Positions 9,061 through 18,644 of a DNA stretch of 64,000 bases are shown piece after piece (the first letter of the stretch is position 1; each line of letters opens with the position of its first letter). The translations under genes were made by a program, and so were the position numbers. The stretch is from Peribacillus sp. FSL H8-0477 (GTDB lineage: Bacteria; Bacillota; Bacilli; Bacillales; DSM-1321), in the NCBI RefSeq assembly GCF_038002765.1, contig NZ_JBBODE010000001.1:868001-932000 (forward strand). The letters are read 5' to 3'. The notes beneath the pieces are model-generated. The model was not told where the DNA came from. It did no database searches and saw only the letters and a list, made by a program, of their open reading frames with translations.

Positions 9061-9601
9061 ATTTCACAAATGTAAAGATGCTTCCCATTCCTTTCACCAT
9101 GGAAGAAACCTGGTTGACCGTATTCATCATCTGACCAGCTGTGCTCATCATTTTATTAACATCCAATGAACCATCCTGTGTTTTAAATTGATTCATCACA
9201 GATGAAATGCCAGAAGGCTGACTCTTTTGCATAAACTGCTGCTGTGGGTAAGGATTGGCTGTATTCCCTTGTGGCTGCTGCTGAGGATTTATCGGCTGCA
9301 GCGGATTAGCAAAGGGATTAAATGATTTTTTCACAGGAGGTCTGTTCGTCGGCTGCATCGGCATACCTGGAGCTGGAAAACCCCCACCAGCTTGAGGTGG
9401 AAATGGCTGATAGGGAAGATAGGGAGGGTAATTTCCAGTATAATTATACCCGGCTTGTTGAGCAGGTTCTGCTGGCATATACGGCTCATTCATCTGAACA
9501 TACTGGGGCGGCGGCATGTAACCATTCCAGTAAGGCGGTTGTTCCATATAGTAACCCGTATTTCTAGTATTAACGTTACAGTAGGATGTCCTATTATTCA
9601 T
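9059..9601 (-). CDS. yppG: YppG-like protein, Pro/Gln/Tyr-rich
   Basis: Predicted 180 residues from the ATG at 9601, which has GAGGAGAG about 8 nt upstream; an earlier ATG at 9625 lacks a ribosome site. Residues 10-110 are rich in Pro, Tyr, Gln, Met and Gly (for example PPQYVQMNEPYMPAEPAQQ). The C-terminal 50 residues are a conserved helical part including SSVMNQFKTQDGSLDVNKMM and ending in VKGMGSIFTFVK. This matches YppG-like proteins, often annotated as spore-coat related; the function is unproven. The locus position is the same as in B. subtilis. Confidence 0.75.
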   Translation of the reverse strand: MNNRTSYCNVNTRNTGYYMEQPPYWNGYMPPPQYVQMNEPYMPAEPAQQAGYNYTGNYPPYLPYQPFPPQAGGGFPAPGMPMQPTNRPPVKKSFNPFANPLQPINPQQQPQGNTANPYPQQQFMQKSQPSGISSVMNQFKTQDGSLDVNKMMSTAGQMMNTVNQVSSMVKGMGSIFTFVK

Positions 9602-9679
9602 ATGTGCTCTCTCCTCACATGGCATTAGCTGATATACTATATGACTATGTCTTCGATTGTGTGAGAGCCTTTCTATTAC

Positions 9680-10057
9680 CTACAGGTTCGTAAGCTTACG
9701 ATCAATTTCATCACGAACATTATGCAGAATGTAACGAACTGATTGTACATGACTTTTAAAACGTTTATAGCTTGTCTTTGGAAAGAATGCCTGAACCGCT
9801 ACGTCAGACAGATTATTTGCTGTTTGTTCGATTTGAAGAGGAAATAGATGTGTAAAGGATTCCATCCCCATCCATTCCTTCATACTATCTTTCCACTCAC
9901 TGCAGGTAGTGTGAACTTCATCAGCGAACGGTTTGACTTCACTATAAAAATCCTTTTCCTTCCCTGCTGCCCGAACTTCTTCATATATAACATCCGCTTG
10001 CTCATTAAATTGAATGAGTTTTTGCGTCAGCTCTTTTGCGTAGTTTTTATTTATCAT
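9680..10057 (-). CDS. yppE: YppE family protein (DUF1798)
   Basis: A small soluble all-helical protein of about 125 residues with no signal or membrane segment. The N-terminal helix contains KELTQKLIQFNEQADVIYEE and the C-terminal one SVRYILHNVRDEIDRKL, fitting the four-helix YppE fold. I chose the ATG at 10057 because GGAGG precedes it; the upstream in-frame ATG has no such site. The function is unknown. It follows the same neighbours (yppG, recU region) as in B. subtilis. Confidence 0.75.
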   Translation of the reverse strand: MINKNYAKELTQKLIQFNEQADVIYEEVRAAGKEKDFYSEVKPFADEVHTTCSEWKDSMKEWMGMESFTHLFPLQIEQTANNLSDVAVQAFFPKTSYKRFKSHVQSVRYILHNVRDEIDRKLTNL

Positions 10058-10098
10058 AATTCCTCCGAATACTCTTTTTCCTTTAGTATAAAACACTT

Positions 10099-10380
10099 TC
10101 AGGAAATTTCATATGAAGGCATACTTCTCTTTAGATCTTCTCGATTCATTAAAGGATTCATCGACACTTTTTCAGCAAAGTCCACTCCAGCATTCCATTT
10201 ACCTTCCGCCTTCACGAAATCGGCTTCAACAGTTTGAACCAGATGTTCCTGCGTACTCCATAAACTTGTGCTTTGTTTGTGTACAGATGCAGCTACGCCT
10301 TTTTCAAGTTGATCAAGGCCGGCATTTATTTCATTAAGAAGATCTAAGATCTCCTTACTGGCAATCTTGCAGCTTCCCAT
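10099..10380 (-). CDS. small uncharacterised protein at the yppD position
   Basis: Predicted 93 residues from an ATG at 10380 preceded by the strong site AGGGAGGGG. The frame begins MGSCKIASKEILDLLNEINA and is mostly helical, soluble and without recognisable motifs. It lies between the sspM-like gene and yppE in the same direction as yppE (gap 41 bp), so it is probably co-transcribed. By position it corresponds to yppD of B. subtilis, but I do not recognise the sequence. Confidence 0.6.
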   Translation of the reverse strand: MGSCKIASKEILDLLNEINAGLDQLEKGVAASVHKQSTSLWSTQEHLVQTVEADFVKAEGKWNAGVDFAEKVSMNPLMNREDLKRSMPSYEIS

Positions 10381-10562
10381 TGCTTTCCCCTCCCTTTTCG
10401 TTATATATAGAATTCTGTCTTTTTTTCCATTGCCCTTTCTCGTTGACAAAACTAGAAGGATATCGTCAAAGAAAGTGAAAATGCTTCATTTTTCTATCTT
10501 TCGACAAGTTAAGAATGATTAAGAGCAGAATTGCAGAAACTACTAGCAGGAGGTGACACCTT

Positions 10563-10676
10563 TTGAAAAATAATAACAGTAAAGACCAAAACCTTAAAAA
10601 GCAAAAAAACCAAGAAAATAAAAAATCAGGAACCGGTAATCCAAAAACTTCTGGTCCCGATCGTCCATCCACATAA
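10563..10676 (+). CDS. sspM: SspM-like small acid-soluble spore protein
   Basis: A 37-residue basic, Lys/Asn/Gln-rich protein ending in SGPDRPST, very like the GPNRPST tail of B. subtilis SspM (recalled, not searched). The start is TTG at 10563 with a near-perfect ribosome site AGGAGGTGA six nt upstream (10548-10556). It sits opposite to yppC and yppE on the plus strand. Minor SASPs of this type accumulate in the forespore, and their individual role is unclear. A SigG promoter was not recognised. Confidence 0.75.
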   Translation: MKNNNSKDQNLKKQKNQENKKSGTGNPKTSGPDRPST

Positions 10677-10710
10677 GGCGTTTTAGAAAGTCTAGACTGA
10701 GCCCTATGCT

Positions 10711-11718
10711 TCAGGGAAGTGCAGCTTTAATCGCTGCAAATACCTGAAGCTGTTTTTGTTTCTTCTGGTACCATTTTGTCAGGTTAATGGTTTCGTGAAA
10801 TTCTGGTGGATCATACCATTTACTCTTTACTAATACAGATCGATTCCATTGGATCGACTCATCCATATAGTGGGTAACGACAGGATAAATGCTTCGTAAA
10901 TACGGAGTTTCACTAAATAGAATAGGTGAAAACCGCTGATAATCATGTCTTGACCCTGTATGTTCTGTCTTTCTTGAAAAAGCAAGGAACTCCGAATGAA
11001 GTAAGTCCGAAAATAAAATAGCGTATAGTTTTTTCCCTAACTCGATCCTGTTATCCAGCGTTCTAAAATTCGCAACGGAAGACCCATACCATTCCCCGTA
11101 CCTATTTGGGAATAACACCGTGCTAAAATGGAGCATGTCTTGAAAGAAGAAATGAAACGAATGAAAGACAGTGTTATAGGGCCCTTTTTTGATTACAGGA
11201 AGATCAATGATATGCTGTTCATTGACAATCATGGAATAAACCAACCTTTTCTCGTCATGAACCCGCCAGAAATAATCCCATTCTGCCTCTATAAAGGAAG
11301 ATATATAAAAATACTTACATAAATGAAACAAAGGACGATTCCATTTCGTCGAATAATGAAAGAGAAGTAATTGCGGATAGGCATCTCGAAAAATTAACCA
11401 GTTTGCCTGTTCATAGGTCAAGAAAAGAAGCTTTCTATAGGATGGCGTCAACAAAATTCCATAGTTTTTACTTGCTAAATCACACATATTCCAACCAGCA
11501 TTTCTCGATACCATACCAGCTAAATAGGACCAGTGAACCGTCGGGTGCATGGCAAAAAAGGCTTCATATGCTTTTGTTCTAGTAATATTGTCCTTATTTT
11601 GATTATCTGTTTGTTTCTGGATGCTCCTAAGGAGTAATTGTTCTTCTCTTGGCAGCTCCTTTGGAATCGTACTACTCGTCACTTTTGCTCCCTCATTTCT
11701 GAACCAACCATTTTGCAT
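10711..11718 (-). CDS. yppC: YppC, DUF2515 family protein
   Basis: Predicted 335 residues, rich in aromatic residues (HWSYLAGMVSRNAGWNM, then FHYSTKWNRPLFHLCKYF). There is no signal peptide and no clear transmembrane helix set. It matches the DUF2515 family, found in spore-forming Bacillaceae, whose function is unknown. It is divergent from recU across about 95 bp, as in B. subtilis. Confidence 0.82.
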   Translation of the reverse strand: MQNGWFRNEGAKVTSSTIPKELPREEQLLLRSIQKQTDNQNKDNITRTKAYEAFFAMHPTVHWSYLAGMVSRNAGWNMCDLASKNYGILLTPSYRKLLFLTYEQANWLIFRDAYPQLLLFHYSTKWNRPLFHLCKYFYISSFIEAEWDYFWRVHDEKRLVYSMIVNEQHIIDLPVIKKGPYNTVFHSFHFFFQDMLHFSTVLFPNRYGEWYGSSVANFRTLDNRIELGKKLYAILFSDLLHSEFLAFSRKTEHTGSRHDYQRFSPILFSETPYLRSIYPVVTHYMDESIQWNRSVLVKSKWYDPPEFHETINLTKWYQKKQKQLQVFAAIKAALP

Positions 11719-11812
11719 TATCTATTAGCGTTTTGTGAAAATAGACATTTTATTCACTATTACCATTCTTTTTTTGCTATCATAGATAGATGAAAAAAAA
11801 GGAGGGACAAAA

Positions 11813-12424
11813 ATGGCTTTCCACTATCCCAACGGTCGTAAATTTACTCCGCGGAAATCAGACCAATCTGTCCGCCCGCAAATTAAAGCAGGCTTCAGTA
11901 ACCGCGGAAAAACGCTCGAGGATGACTTGAATGAGACAAATTCTTTCTATCTCGCCCAAGGGATCGCTGTTGTTCACAAAAAACCTACGCCCATTCAAAT
12001 AGTGGATGTTCATTATCCAAAACGAAGCGCTGCAGTCATTAAAGAAGCATACTTTAAACAAGCATCCACTACGGATTATAACGGCGTTTACAACGGACAC
12101 CATCTTGATTTTGAAGCAAAAGAAACCCAAAATACAACATCATTCCCATTAAAGAATTTTCATGAACATCAAATCTTACATATGATGAACGTGACCAAAC
12201 AAGGCGGCATCGCCTTTGTTATTATTCGCTTCGCTGTCACGGATGAAATATACCTAATGAATTATCCTGAAATTCACTTTTTTTGGAAAAGGATGCAAGA
12301 TGGTGGAAGAAAGTCAATTACAAAGGAAGAAGTAGAAACTGAAGCAAAAAGGATACCGCTTGGCTTTCAACCGAGAATTGACTATATTAAAGTAATAGAT
12401 TCTATTATTAGAAATAGAAGCTGA
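11813..12424 (+). CDS. recU: Holliday junction resolvase RecU
   Basis: Predicted 203 residues. RecU cleaves four-way junctions and modulates RecA during recombination and chromosome segregation. Characteristic parts are the flexible N-terminus MAFHYPNGRKFTPRK, the region RGKTLEDDLNETNSFYL, the catalytic acidic cluster in YNGVYNGHHLDFEAKET, and the stalk around NFHEHQILHM. AGGAGGG lies just upstream of the ATG. The gene is followed after 31 bp by ponA, the classical recU-ponA operon. Confidence 0.95.
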   Translation: MAFHYPNGRKFTPRKSDQSVRPQIKAGFSNRGKTLEDDLNETNSFYLAQGIAVVHKKPTPIQIVDVHYPKRSAAVIKEAYFKQASTTDYNGVYNGHHLDFEAKETQNTTSFPLKNFHEHQILHMMNVTKQGGIAFVIIRFAVTDEIYLMNYPEIHFFWKRMQDGGRKSITKEEVETEAKRIPLGFQPRIDYIKVIDSIIRNRS

Positions 12425-12455
12425 TTTGTTTATTAAGAAAGGCAGGTAAGCTGTA

Positions 12456-15113
12456 ATGGCTGAGAAATATAACAGTAGACAAGAGAGAAGAAAGCAAGCG
12501 GAGAAGCAAAAGAAAACAAAGAAAAAACCTAAACAAGGAATGTTCAAACGGATCATCATGATTCTGGGTATTCTTGTAGGGATTGGACTTGTAGCTGGAG
12601 GAGTGACATTTGCCTATTTTGTCAGCGGTACTCCTGAGCTCGATGAAAGTCTTTTAAAAGACCCAATTGCCTCAAAAATATATGATAAAAATAAAAAATT
12701 ATTATCTGAAGAAGGAATAGAGAATAGGGAATATGTCAATTACGAAGACATACCTGAGCTTGTCCAAGATGCAGTTCTAGCAACGGAAGATGTTCGCTTT
12801 TATGATCATCATGGGATTGATTTTTACCGGCTGGGTGCAGCGGTCCTATCAAACGTTACGGACGGCTTCGGATCTCAAGGTGCTAGTACCTTGACCCAAC
12901 AGGTCGTTAAACGCTCTTACTTAACTCCTGATAAGACAATTAAACGGAAAGTACAAGAAATGTGGCTTTCGGTTAAACTAGAACAAAAGTATACAAAAGA
13001 AGAGATCTTTGAAATGTATGTTAATAAGATTTTCTATGGCAATCGTGCCAATGGAATTTCTACCGCAGCAAAAACGTATTATGGAAAAGAACTGAAGGAT
13101 TTAACACTTAATGAAGTAGCCATGCTTGTCGGGCTGCCGCAGAGCCCAAGTAATTATGAACCATACGGACATCCTGATAAAGCGAAGAAACGTCGTGACG
13201 TTGTCCTTCACTTAATGAATAAACATGGCTTTATTTCGAAAGAAGAGATGGAAAAGAACCAAGCTATTGAAATTGAAAAAGGCTTGAAAGACAAGGATAC
13301 GAGTAAAACGGATACAACTCCTTACGATGCTTTTATCGATGAAGTAATCGAAGAAGTTCAAAGTATGGGCGATTATAACGTCTATACAGACGGTCTAGAA
13401 ATCTATACGACTATCGACCGTGATGCACAGGAATATGTATATAAATTATTGAATACCAATGAAGTTGTTCAGTACCCAAATGAAAAGTTACAAGCGGGTA
13501 TTACCTTGCTTGATACCGAAACTGGTGAGATTCGGGCAATTGGCGGCGGGCGTAACACCACGGTAAAACGCGGATTTAATTATGCAACTGAAGCGAAGCG
13601 CTCACCAGGTTCAACCATAAAACCGATCATTGATTATGGACCAGCCGTTGAATATTTAAATTGGTCAACTTATCAACCAATCATTGATGAACCATATCAA
13701 TATACCAATGGTACCCCAATTAAAAATGCGGGGGGCACATATAAAGGGCAAGTAACTGCTCGTGAAGCACTCGCCCGCTCATTAAATATTCCAGCCTTGA
13801 AGACCTATCAGGCAGTTGAGGAATACGGCGAAGGAAAAGGAAGAGAATTCGCAGAAAAACTAGGCGTACCTATTGATAATGTTAACGAATCCGCCTCTAT
13901 TGGATCCATGGATTCCGGAATCTCTTCCATGGAATTAGCTGGAGCATACAGTGCATTCGGGAATAACGGAATTTATAATAAACCGCATACCGTGACAAAA
14001 ATTGTTCTAAGAGACAAAACAGCCATTAAGCAAAAAGTTGAATCAAAAGCTGTAATGAAAGAATCGACTGCGTTTATTATTTCAGATATGTTAAAAAGTG
14101 TAATCAATGAAGACTACGGAACAGGAATCCGAGCGAAAGTTCCGGGCCTACCAATGGCAGGAAAAACCGGTTCAACAAACTTCACTCCTGAAGAAAAAGC
14201 AGCCAATGGCATTCCAGCTGATGGGGTCCGCGATAGTTGGATGGGTGCATACACCACCAATTATACTGTCGGAGTCTGGGCCGGATATGATAATAAGCCG
14301 AAGGAAAAACTAGACTACGTGGGCAGCAGCTCGCAAAGAATTCCTAAAGAAATTATTAAAAACTTAATGCAATATGTTGCAAAAAATAAAGAAACAAAAG
14401 ACTTTAAACAGCCAAATAGTGTAGTTAAAGTACAGGTTGTTAAGGGATCAAACCCTGCCGTACTAGCCAACAGCTATACACCAAGTGAACGAATTACAAA
14501 CGAGTACTATGTAAAAGGACATGAACCAACTCAAGTAACCAAGGAATACACTAAATTAGCTGCTCCTCAAGGGTTAACTGGTGCTTATAATCAAGAACTA
14601 AATGAAATCAATCTTAACTGGAGTTATCCAACACAAGACGAAGGATCACCTGAATTTGAGGTGAAAGTTTCAATTGATGGCGGAGGTTCGAAGGTACTCT
14701 CCTTGTCTAGTGATACAGGCTTGACTATTCAAAGTCCAACAGCCGGAGCCAGCTACTCCTTCAGCGTAACTGCGATTCTAAATGGCCAGCGAAGCGATGC
14801 AGCCACAACTTCTGTATCGGTACCAGCAGAGATAGAGGAAGTACCAGTCGAGGAACCTGAAGAAGAAGAGGAAATACCTGAACCAGAAGATCCAAATCAA
14901 GGAACAGAACCCGATACCGGTGATAACGAAGAAAATCCCGGGGATCAAGATAATGGAAACGGTAATGGAAACGGAAACGGGAATGGAAATGGAAATGAAG
15001 GCCCTCCTGAAACAGACCCAGGTACTGGTGAAAATGAACCTGGTGAAACACCAGGTACTGTACCACCAGAAAAACCAGGAGACACACCTCCTGAAGAAGA
15101 TAGTGGTAATTAA
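12456..15113 (+). CDS. ponA: class A penicillin-binding protein 1 (transglycosylase/transpeptidase) with FN3 domain and acidic tail
   Basis: Predicted 885 residues. A short Lys-rich cytoplasmic tail is followed by one transmembrane helix (about 30-55), a glycosyltransferase family 51 domain with the catalytic Glu in ATEDVRFYDHHGID, and a transpeptidase domain with SxxK as Ser386-Thr-Ile-Lys389, SLN, and KTGS at 570-573. A fibronectin III-like domain (about 705-790) and an acidic, Pro/Glu-rich tail with Gly-Asn repeats (about 840-852) complete it. It polymerises and crosslinks peptidoglycan. It is co-transcribed with recU and ends at a strong terminator. Confidence 0.95.
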   Translation: MAEKYNSRQERRKQAEKQKKTKKKPKQGMFKRIIMILGILVGIGLVAGGVTFAYFVSGTPELDESLLKDPIASKIYDKNKKLLSEEGIENREYVNYEDIPELVQDAVLATEDVRFYDHHGIDFYRLGAAVLSNVTDGFGSQGASTLTQQVVKRSYLTPDKTIKRKVQEMWLSVKLEQKYTKEEIFEMYVNKIFYGNRANGISTAAKTYYGKELKDLTLNEVAMLVGLPQSPSNYEPYGHPDKAKKRRDVVLHLMNKHGFISKEEMEKNQAIEIEKGLKDKDTSKTDTTPYDAFIDEVIEEVQSMGDYNVYTDGLEIYTTIDRDAQEYVYKLLNTNEVVQYPNEKLQAGITLLDTETGEIRAIGGGRNTTVKRGFNYATEAKRSPGSTIKPIIDYGPAVEYLNWSTYQPIIDEPYQYTNGTPIKNAGGTYKGQVTAREALARSLNIPALKTYQAVEEYGEGKGREFAEKLGVPIDNVNESASIGSMDSGISSMELAGAYSAFGNNGIYNKPHTVTKIVLRDKTAIKQKVESKAVMKESTAFIISDMLKSVINEDYGTGIRAKVPGLPMAGKTGSTNFTPEEKAANGIPADGVRDSWMGAYTTNYTVGVWAGYDNKPKEKLDYVGSSSQRIPKEIIKNLMQYVAKNKETKDFKQPNSVVKVQVVKGSNPAVLANSYTPSERITNEYYVKGHEPTQVTKEYTKLAAPQGLTGAYNQELNEINLNWSYPTQDEGSPEFEVKVSIDGGGSKVLSLSSDTGLTIQSPTAGASYSFSVTAILNGQRSDAATTSVSVPAEIEEVPVEEPEEEEEIPEPEDPNQGTEPDTGDNEENPGDQDNGNGNGNGNGNGNGNEGPPETDPGTGENEPGETPGTVPPEKPGDTPPEEDSGN

Positions 15114-15120
15114 CCACCCA

Positions 15121-15155
15121 AAAAGGCTGTCGAGTATTTTTCTCGACAGCCTTTT
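15121..15155 (+). terminator. terminator of recU-ponA
   Basis: AAAAGGCTGTCGAG (15121-15134) pairs perfectly with CTCGACAGCCTTTT (15142-15155). It starts 7 bp after the ponA stop codon. The same core recurs near 17.28 and 52.69 kb. Confidence 0.9.
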
Positions 15156-15196
15156 CTTATGCCAAAAACATTCCATAATCACCAAGCAGAGCTAAC

Positions 15197-15236
15197 AAAA
15201 AAATGCCCCCTCGCTTAAGAGCAGTGGCATTTTTTT
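15197..15236 (-). terminator. terminator of the dnaD-nth-ypoC operon
   Basis: AAAAAAATGCC (15197-15207) pairs with GGCATTTTTTT (15226-15236), so the arms give U runs on either strand. It lies 8 bp beyond the ypoC stop codon. Confidence 0.8.
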
Positions 15237-15243
15237 GTATCGT

Positions 15244-15783
15244 TTATTCCTTGTTTCTCTTTTTCACTGCTTTCTGTAATGCGGCAAGCTTGTAGTATTG
15301 CTTTTCAATTTCTGTCATCAGTTCTTTCAACTGAATATATGAAGAGTAATGGCCGGGTCTTAAGAGGATGAAGGAGGCTCTCTCCTTTATATTAAGCGGA
15401 TGCTTAGCGAGCTTATCCATTTGTTCCTGCCAATTTTTTAAATGTACTGGATGGTTATTCATCCAGAATAAACAGGTTAGAAACAAACTGATTCCCGCTT
15501 TCATAAACGGCAGAGCTTCTGGAAGATTACGATCTGCAAAACATTGAGCAGATTTTCCGCTGATCTTCCTCCACTCTGTAAACATCCATATTATCGCTTC
15601 ATGTGGGTCTTCCCATGGGCGGCTGCCTTCTATGTTCTGATAATAAAGAACTTCATAGGGAAATCGGATATATTCAGCATCTCCCTTCCACTGCAGCCTT
15701 TCTTCCTGATTAACCAACACCGTATCTTCAGAATAAAAGAGTGGATGGGCAAGTTCCTCAGGAAGGGTAATACGCTTTGTCAT
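15244..15783 (-). CDS. ypoC: YpoC family protein
   Basis: Predicted 179 residues, soluble, with aromatic-rich segments (EAIIWMFTEWRK; LFLTCLFWMNNHP). It matches YpoC by position and general composition; the function is unknown. Its ATG overlaps the nth stop codon (ATGA), implying translational coupling in a dnaD-nth-ypoC operon, the same arrangement as in B. subtilis. Confidence 0.8.
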   Translation of the reverse strand: MTKRITLPEELAHPLFYSEDTVLVNQEERLQWKGDAEYIRFPYEVLYYQNIEGSRPWEDPHEAIIWMFTEWRKISGKSAQCFADRNLPEALPFMKAGISLFLTCLFWMNNHPVHLKNWQEQMDKLAKHPLNIKERASFILLRPGHYSSYIQLKELMTEIEKQYYKLAALQKAVKKRNKE

Positions 15784-16436
15784 ATGCTACCTGCTTTTTT
15801 CATACGTTTTTTGCCTTCTCGGCAAAGATCAAGTAAAGGACAAACAGGGCATTGAGGAGATTGAGCCTTACAATGATAGCGACCGAAGAAAATCATCCGA
15901 TGATGTGCGGCAGACCATTCTTCCTTTGGAATTTTAGCCATCAGGACTGTTTCAACTTCTGTTACACTATCTTTCCAACGAGAAATCCCTAGTCGTTTGC
16001 TGATCCGTTCTACATGCGTATCAACAGCAATCGCAGGTACCCCAAAAGCAACTGAAACCACTACGTTTGCTGTTTTTCTTCCTACACCAGGAAGCTTGGT
16101 CATTTCATCCCGATCACGAGGTACTTCACGATCATATTCATCGATCAGCATACGACACATCTTTTGAATGTTTTTTGCCTTATTCCGATACAACCCAATT
16201 GACCGGATATCATTTTCAAGCTCTTCCAGCGGCACACTCAAGTAATCTTCAGGGGTTTTATATTTTTGAAATAAATGTTCAGTCACTCTATTGACCAAAG
16301 CATCCGTGCATTGAGCAGATAATGCAACTGCAATGACCAGCTCGAATGGATTTGAGTGTTTTAACTCACAATGGGCGTCAGGAAACAACTCTCCCATCAC
16401 ATCCAAACAATAGCGAATCTGGCTTTTATTCAGCAT
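15780..16436 (-). CDS. nth: endonuclease III (DNA glycosylase/AP lyase)
   Basis: Predicted 218 residues, the usual length. The helix-hairpin-helix LPGVGRKTANVVVS carries the catalytic Lys121; the catalytic Asp is Asp139 in AVDTHV. The C-terminus has the [4Fe-4S] ligands Cys189, Cys196, Cys199 and Cys205 in the C-x6-C-x2-C-x5-C pattern. It removes oxidised pyrimidines and nicks the abasic site. It sits between dnaD (17 bp upstream) and ypoC (overlapping). Confidence 0.96.
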   Translation of the reverse strand: MLNKSQIRYCLDVMGELFPDAHCELKHSNPFELVIAVALSAQCTDALVNRVTEHLFQKYKTPEDYLSVPLEELENDIRSIGLYRNKAKNIQKMCRMLIDEYDREVPRDRDEMTKLPGVGRKTANVVVSVAFGVPAIAVDTHVERISKRLGISRWKDSVTEVETVLMAKIPKEEWSAAHHRMIFFGRYHCKAQSPQCPVCPLLDLCREGKKRMKKAGSI

Positions 16437-16453
16437 AACAATCTCCTTTTTCC

Positions 16454-17146
16454 TTATTGTTCAAGCCAATTATAAAATGGAACGTCCTTCACTGGTTGAT
16501 TATCCGGTTTCTTTTCGCGCTTTTGATAGGACCTGAATTTCTGGCTTTGAGCCTTTGCTTGCTCTACCGTCTTTATGCCGTTTTTCTTCCATTCAAATAG
16601 GATTCTATCGATATATCGGAAATTAATTTTTCCAGAAATGACGGACTCTCTTAGTGCACCTTTAATTAAATCAGGATGATGCTCATCATCCTGCCACATG
16701 GCTAAAGTTTCACACTCAAAGGGTGACAATGGACGGCCAAACTCTTGTTCAAATACCGTGTAGAGACTTTCCCCTTCCACTTGAACTTGAACTGCTTCTT
16801 CTTGTTTTTGACTTACTAAGTAACAGGTAATCATTTTTTCATATAAAGGCTGCAATGAATATCGTTCATCCCCTATTGTACGATCAACTTCCTCTTCAAT
16901 CATAACAAATCCTCGCTGGATGAGACGCTGAATCATAAACAGGCATTCTGATTCTTCAAATGTCATTCGGTCAGCAATTTGTGAAGGAGCGGGGAAATTC
17001 TCTCCCTTATCTATGAAGTTCTGAAGCTGTAAAAGCAGCATAACTTCCTTTTCTTCAAGACCCATTTTCGGATAATGAGTTAACAAAACTGAAGGAATCG
17101 TAAGTGACCCTTCTTTAAACCAATCATATAATTTATCTTTTATCAT
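16454..17146 (-). CDS. dnaD: DNA replication initiation protein DnaD
   Basis: Predicted 230 residues. The N-terminal winged-helix part (about 1-100) includes LTIPSVLLTHYPKMGLEEKE, and the C-terminal DnaD domain has FEQEFGRPLSPFECETLAMW and the conserved end INFRYIDRILFEWKKNGI. DnaD helps load the replicative helicase together with DnaA and DnaB. It lies downstream of asnS and starts the dnaD-nth-ypoC set. Confidence 0.94.
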   Translation of the reverse strand: MIKDKLYDWFKEGSLTIPSVLLTHYPKMGLEEKEVMLLLQLQNFIDKGENFPAPSQIADRMTFEESECLFMIQRLIQRGFVMIEEEVDRTIGDERYSLQPLYEKMITCYLVSQKQEEAVQVQVEGESLYTVFEQEFGRPLSPFECETLAMWQDDEHHPDLIKGALRESVISGKINFRYIDRILFEWKKNGIKTVEQAKAQSQKFRSYQKREKKPDNQPVKDVPFYNWLEQ

Positions 17147-17268
17147 GTTTACGGCACCTCATACACAGTATAACATGAATATCTTTGGGCATTGAAGTGA
17201 AATCAAATTGGTAATTTTCTTACAAACTTTGACTTGCCCGCTGCGAATGTTTCTCGAGGAACAAACAA

Positions 17269-17294
17269 AGGCTGTCGAGAGTCCTCGACAGCCT
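17269..17294 (-). terminator. terminator of asnS
   Basis: AGGCTGTCGAG (17269-17279) and CTCGACAGCCT (17284-17294) form an 11-bp stem with a 4-nt loop, followed on the minus strand by TTGTTTG. It lies 10 bp after the asnS stop codon. Confidence 0.8.
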
Positions 17295-17303
17295 GTAGAA
17301 TCA

Positions 17304-18596
17304 TTATGGGTAAAGTCTGTTTAATAAACGCGGGAATGGAATTGTTTCACGTACATGGTCAACACCACTGATCCAAGCTACTGTACGTTCCAGTCCTAAA
17401 CCAAAACCTGCGTGAGGTACAGAACCATATTTACGCAGCTCCAAGTACCAGTTATAAGCCTCAGGGTTTAAACCATGTTCAGCAATCCGCTGTTCCATAA
17501 GGGCTAAATCATGAATACGTTCTGAACCGCCGATAATTTCTCCATATCCTTCTGGGGCAATTAAATCGGCACAAAGAACAACTTCTTCACGTTCAGGATC
17601 CGGCTGCATATAGAAAGGCTTAAGGGAAGTTGGATAATGAGTAATAAATACTGGCTTATCATAACTTTCCGCAATGGCCGTTTCATGCGGAGCGCCTAAA
17701 TCATCGCCCCATTTAATATCATCGAATCCTTTTTCATGTAAGAATTTCAATGCTTCATCATAAGTAATACGTGGGAACGGAGCCTGAATTTGTTCTAACT
17801 TAGTTAGATCACGGCCAAGTGTATTTAATTCAAGCTGACAATTTTTTAAGACAGATTGAACGATGAAGGATACATATTGTTCTTGAACTTGCAGGCTATC
17901 TTCGTGCTGATAGAAAGCCATTTCCGGTTCAATCATCCAAAATTCAATCAGATGGCGTCTTGTTTTTGATTTTTCAGCTCTAAACGTTGGACCGAATGAA
18001 AATACTTTACCAAGTGCCATTGCAGTCGCTTCCATATATAATTGACCGCTTTGGGAAAGGAACGCGTCTTCATCAAAATACTTAGTCGCAAATAATTCAG
18101 TCGTTCCTTCAGGTGCACTTCCTGTCAAAATCGGTGGATCAACCTTTACAAAACCTTCTTGATTAAAGAACTCGTATGTAGCACGAATGATTTCATTACG
18201 GATTTTCATTACAGCATGCTGACGCTTAGAACGTAGCCATAAATGACGATTGTCTAACAAGAATTCCGGACCATGCGCCTTTGGTGTAATTGGATAATCA
18301 ACAGATTCATGAATGACTTCTACATTTGTTACTTGAAGTTCATATCCAAAAGGTGAGCGTTCATCGCTCTTCACGATTCCAGTAACATACATGGATGTTT
18401 CCTGCGTCAGTGATTTAGCACGAGCAAATAGTTCCTCGCCCACTTCTTCTCTTACAACGACTCCTTGCATGAAACCTGAGCCATCTCGTAATTGTAAAAA
18501 CGCTATTTTTCCGCTGGATCGTTTATTAGCCAGCCAAGCCCCAATGACTACTTCTTGATTAAGGTATTTACTGACTTCTTTTATTGTAATTTTCAA
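17304..18596 (-). CDS. asnS: asparaginyl-tRNA synthetase
   Basis: Predicted 430 residues. An N-terminal OB-fold anticodon-binding domain (about 1-110) precedes the class II catalytic core with motif 2 in [17 protein letters not shown] and motif 3 in [13 protein letters not shown]. The start is TTG at 18596 with GGAGGG upstream. It charges tRNA-Asn with asparagine. A good SigA promoter lies upstream and a terminator follows, so it can be transcribed alone. Confidence 0.96.
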   Translation of the reverse strand: MKITIKEVSKYLNQEVVIGAWLANKRSSGKIAFLQLRDGSGFMQGVVVREEVGEELFARAKSLTQETSMYVTGIVKSDERSPFGYELQVTNVEVIHESVDYPITPKAHGPEFLLDNRHLWLRSKRQHAVMKIRNEIIRATYEFFNQEGFVKVDPPILTGSAPEGTTELFATKYFDEDAFLSQSGQLYMEATAMALGKVFSFGPTFRAEKSKTRRHLIEFWMIEPEMAFYQHEDSLQVQEQYVSFIVQSVLKNCQLELNTLGRDLTKLEQIQAPFPRITYDEALKFLHEKGFDDIKWGDDLGAPHETAIAESYDKPVFITHYPTSLKPFYMQPDPEREEVVLCADLIAPEGYGEIIGGSERIHDLALMEQRIAEHGLNPEAYNWYLELRKYGSVPHAGFGLGLERTVAWISGVDHVRETIPFPRLLNRLYP

Positions 18597-18644
18597 AATT
18601 AGTTTCCCTCCAAAATGCTACAATACTTAGGAATTTACTTATTC

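Noticed and set aside
9322..9628. Plus-strand ORFs opposite yppG
   Set aside because: No ribosome site; they mirror the Pro/Gln-rich yppG coding sequence.
14761..15185. Open frames of 118 and 135 codons opposite the ponA tail
   Set aside because: They are shadows of the low-complexity Gly-Asn/Glu/Pro coding sequence on the other strand and have no start signals.
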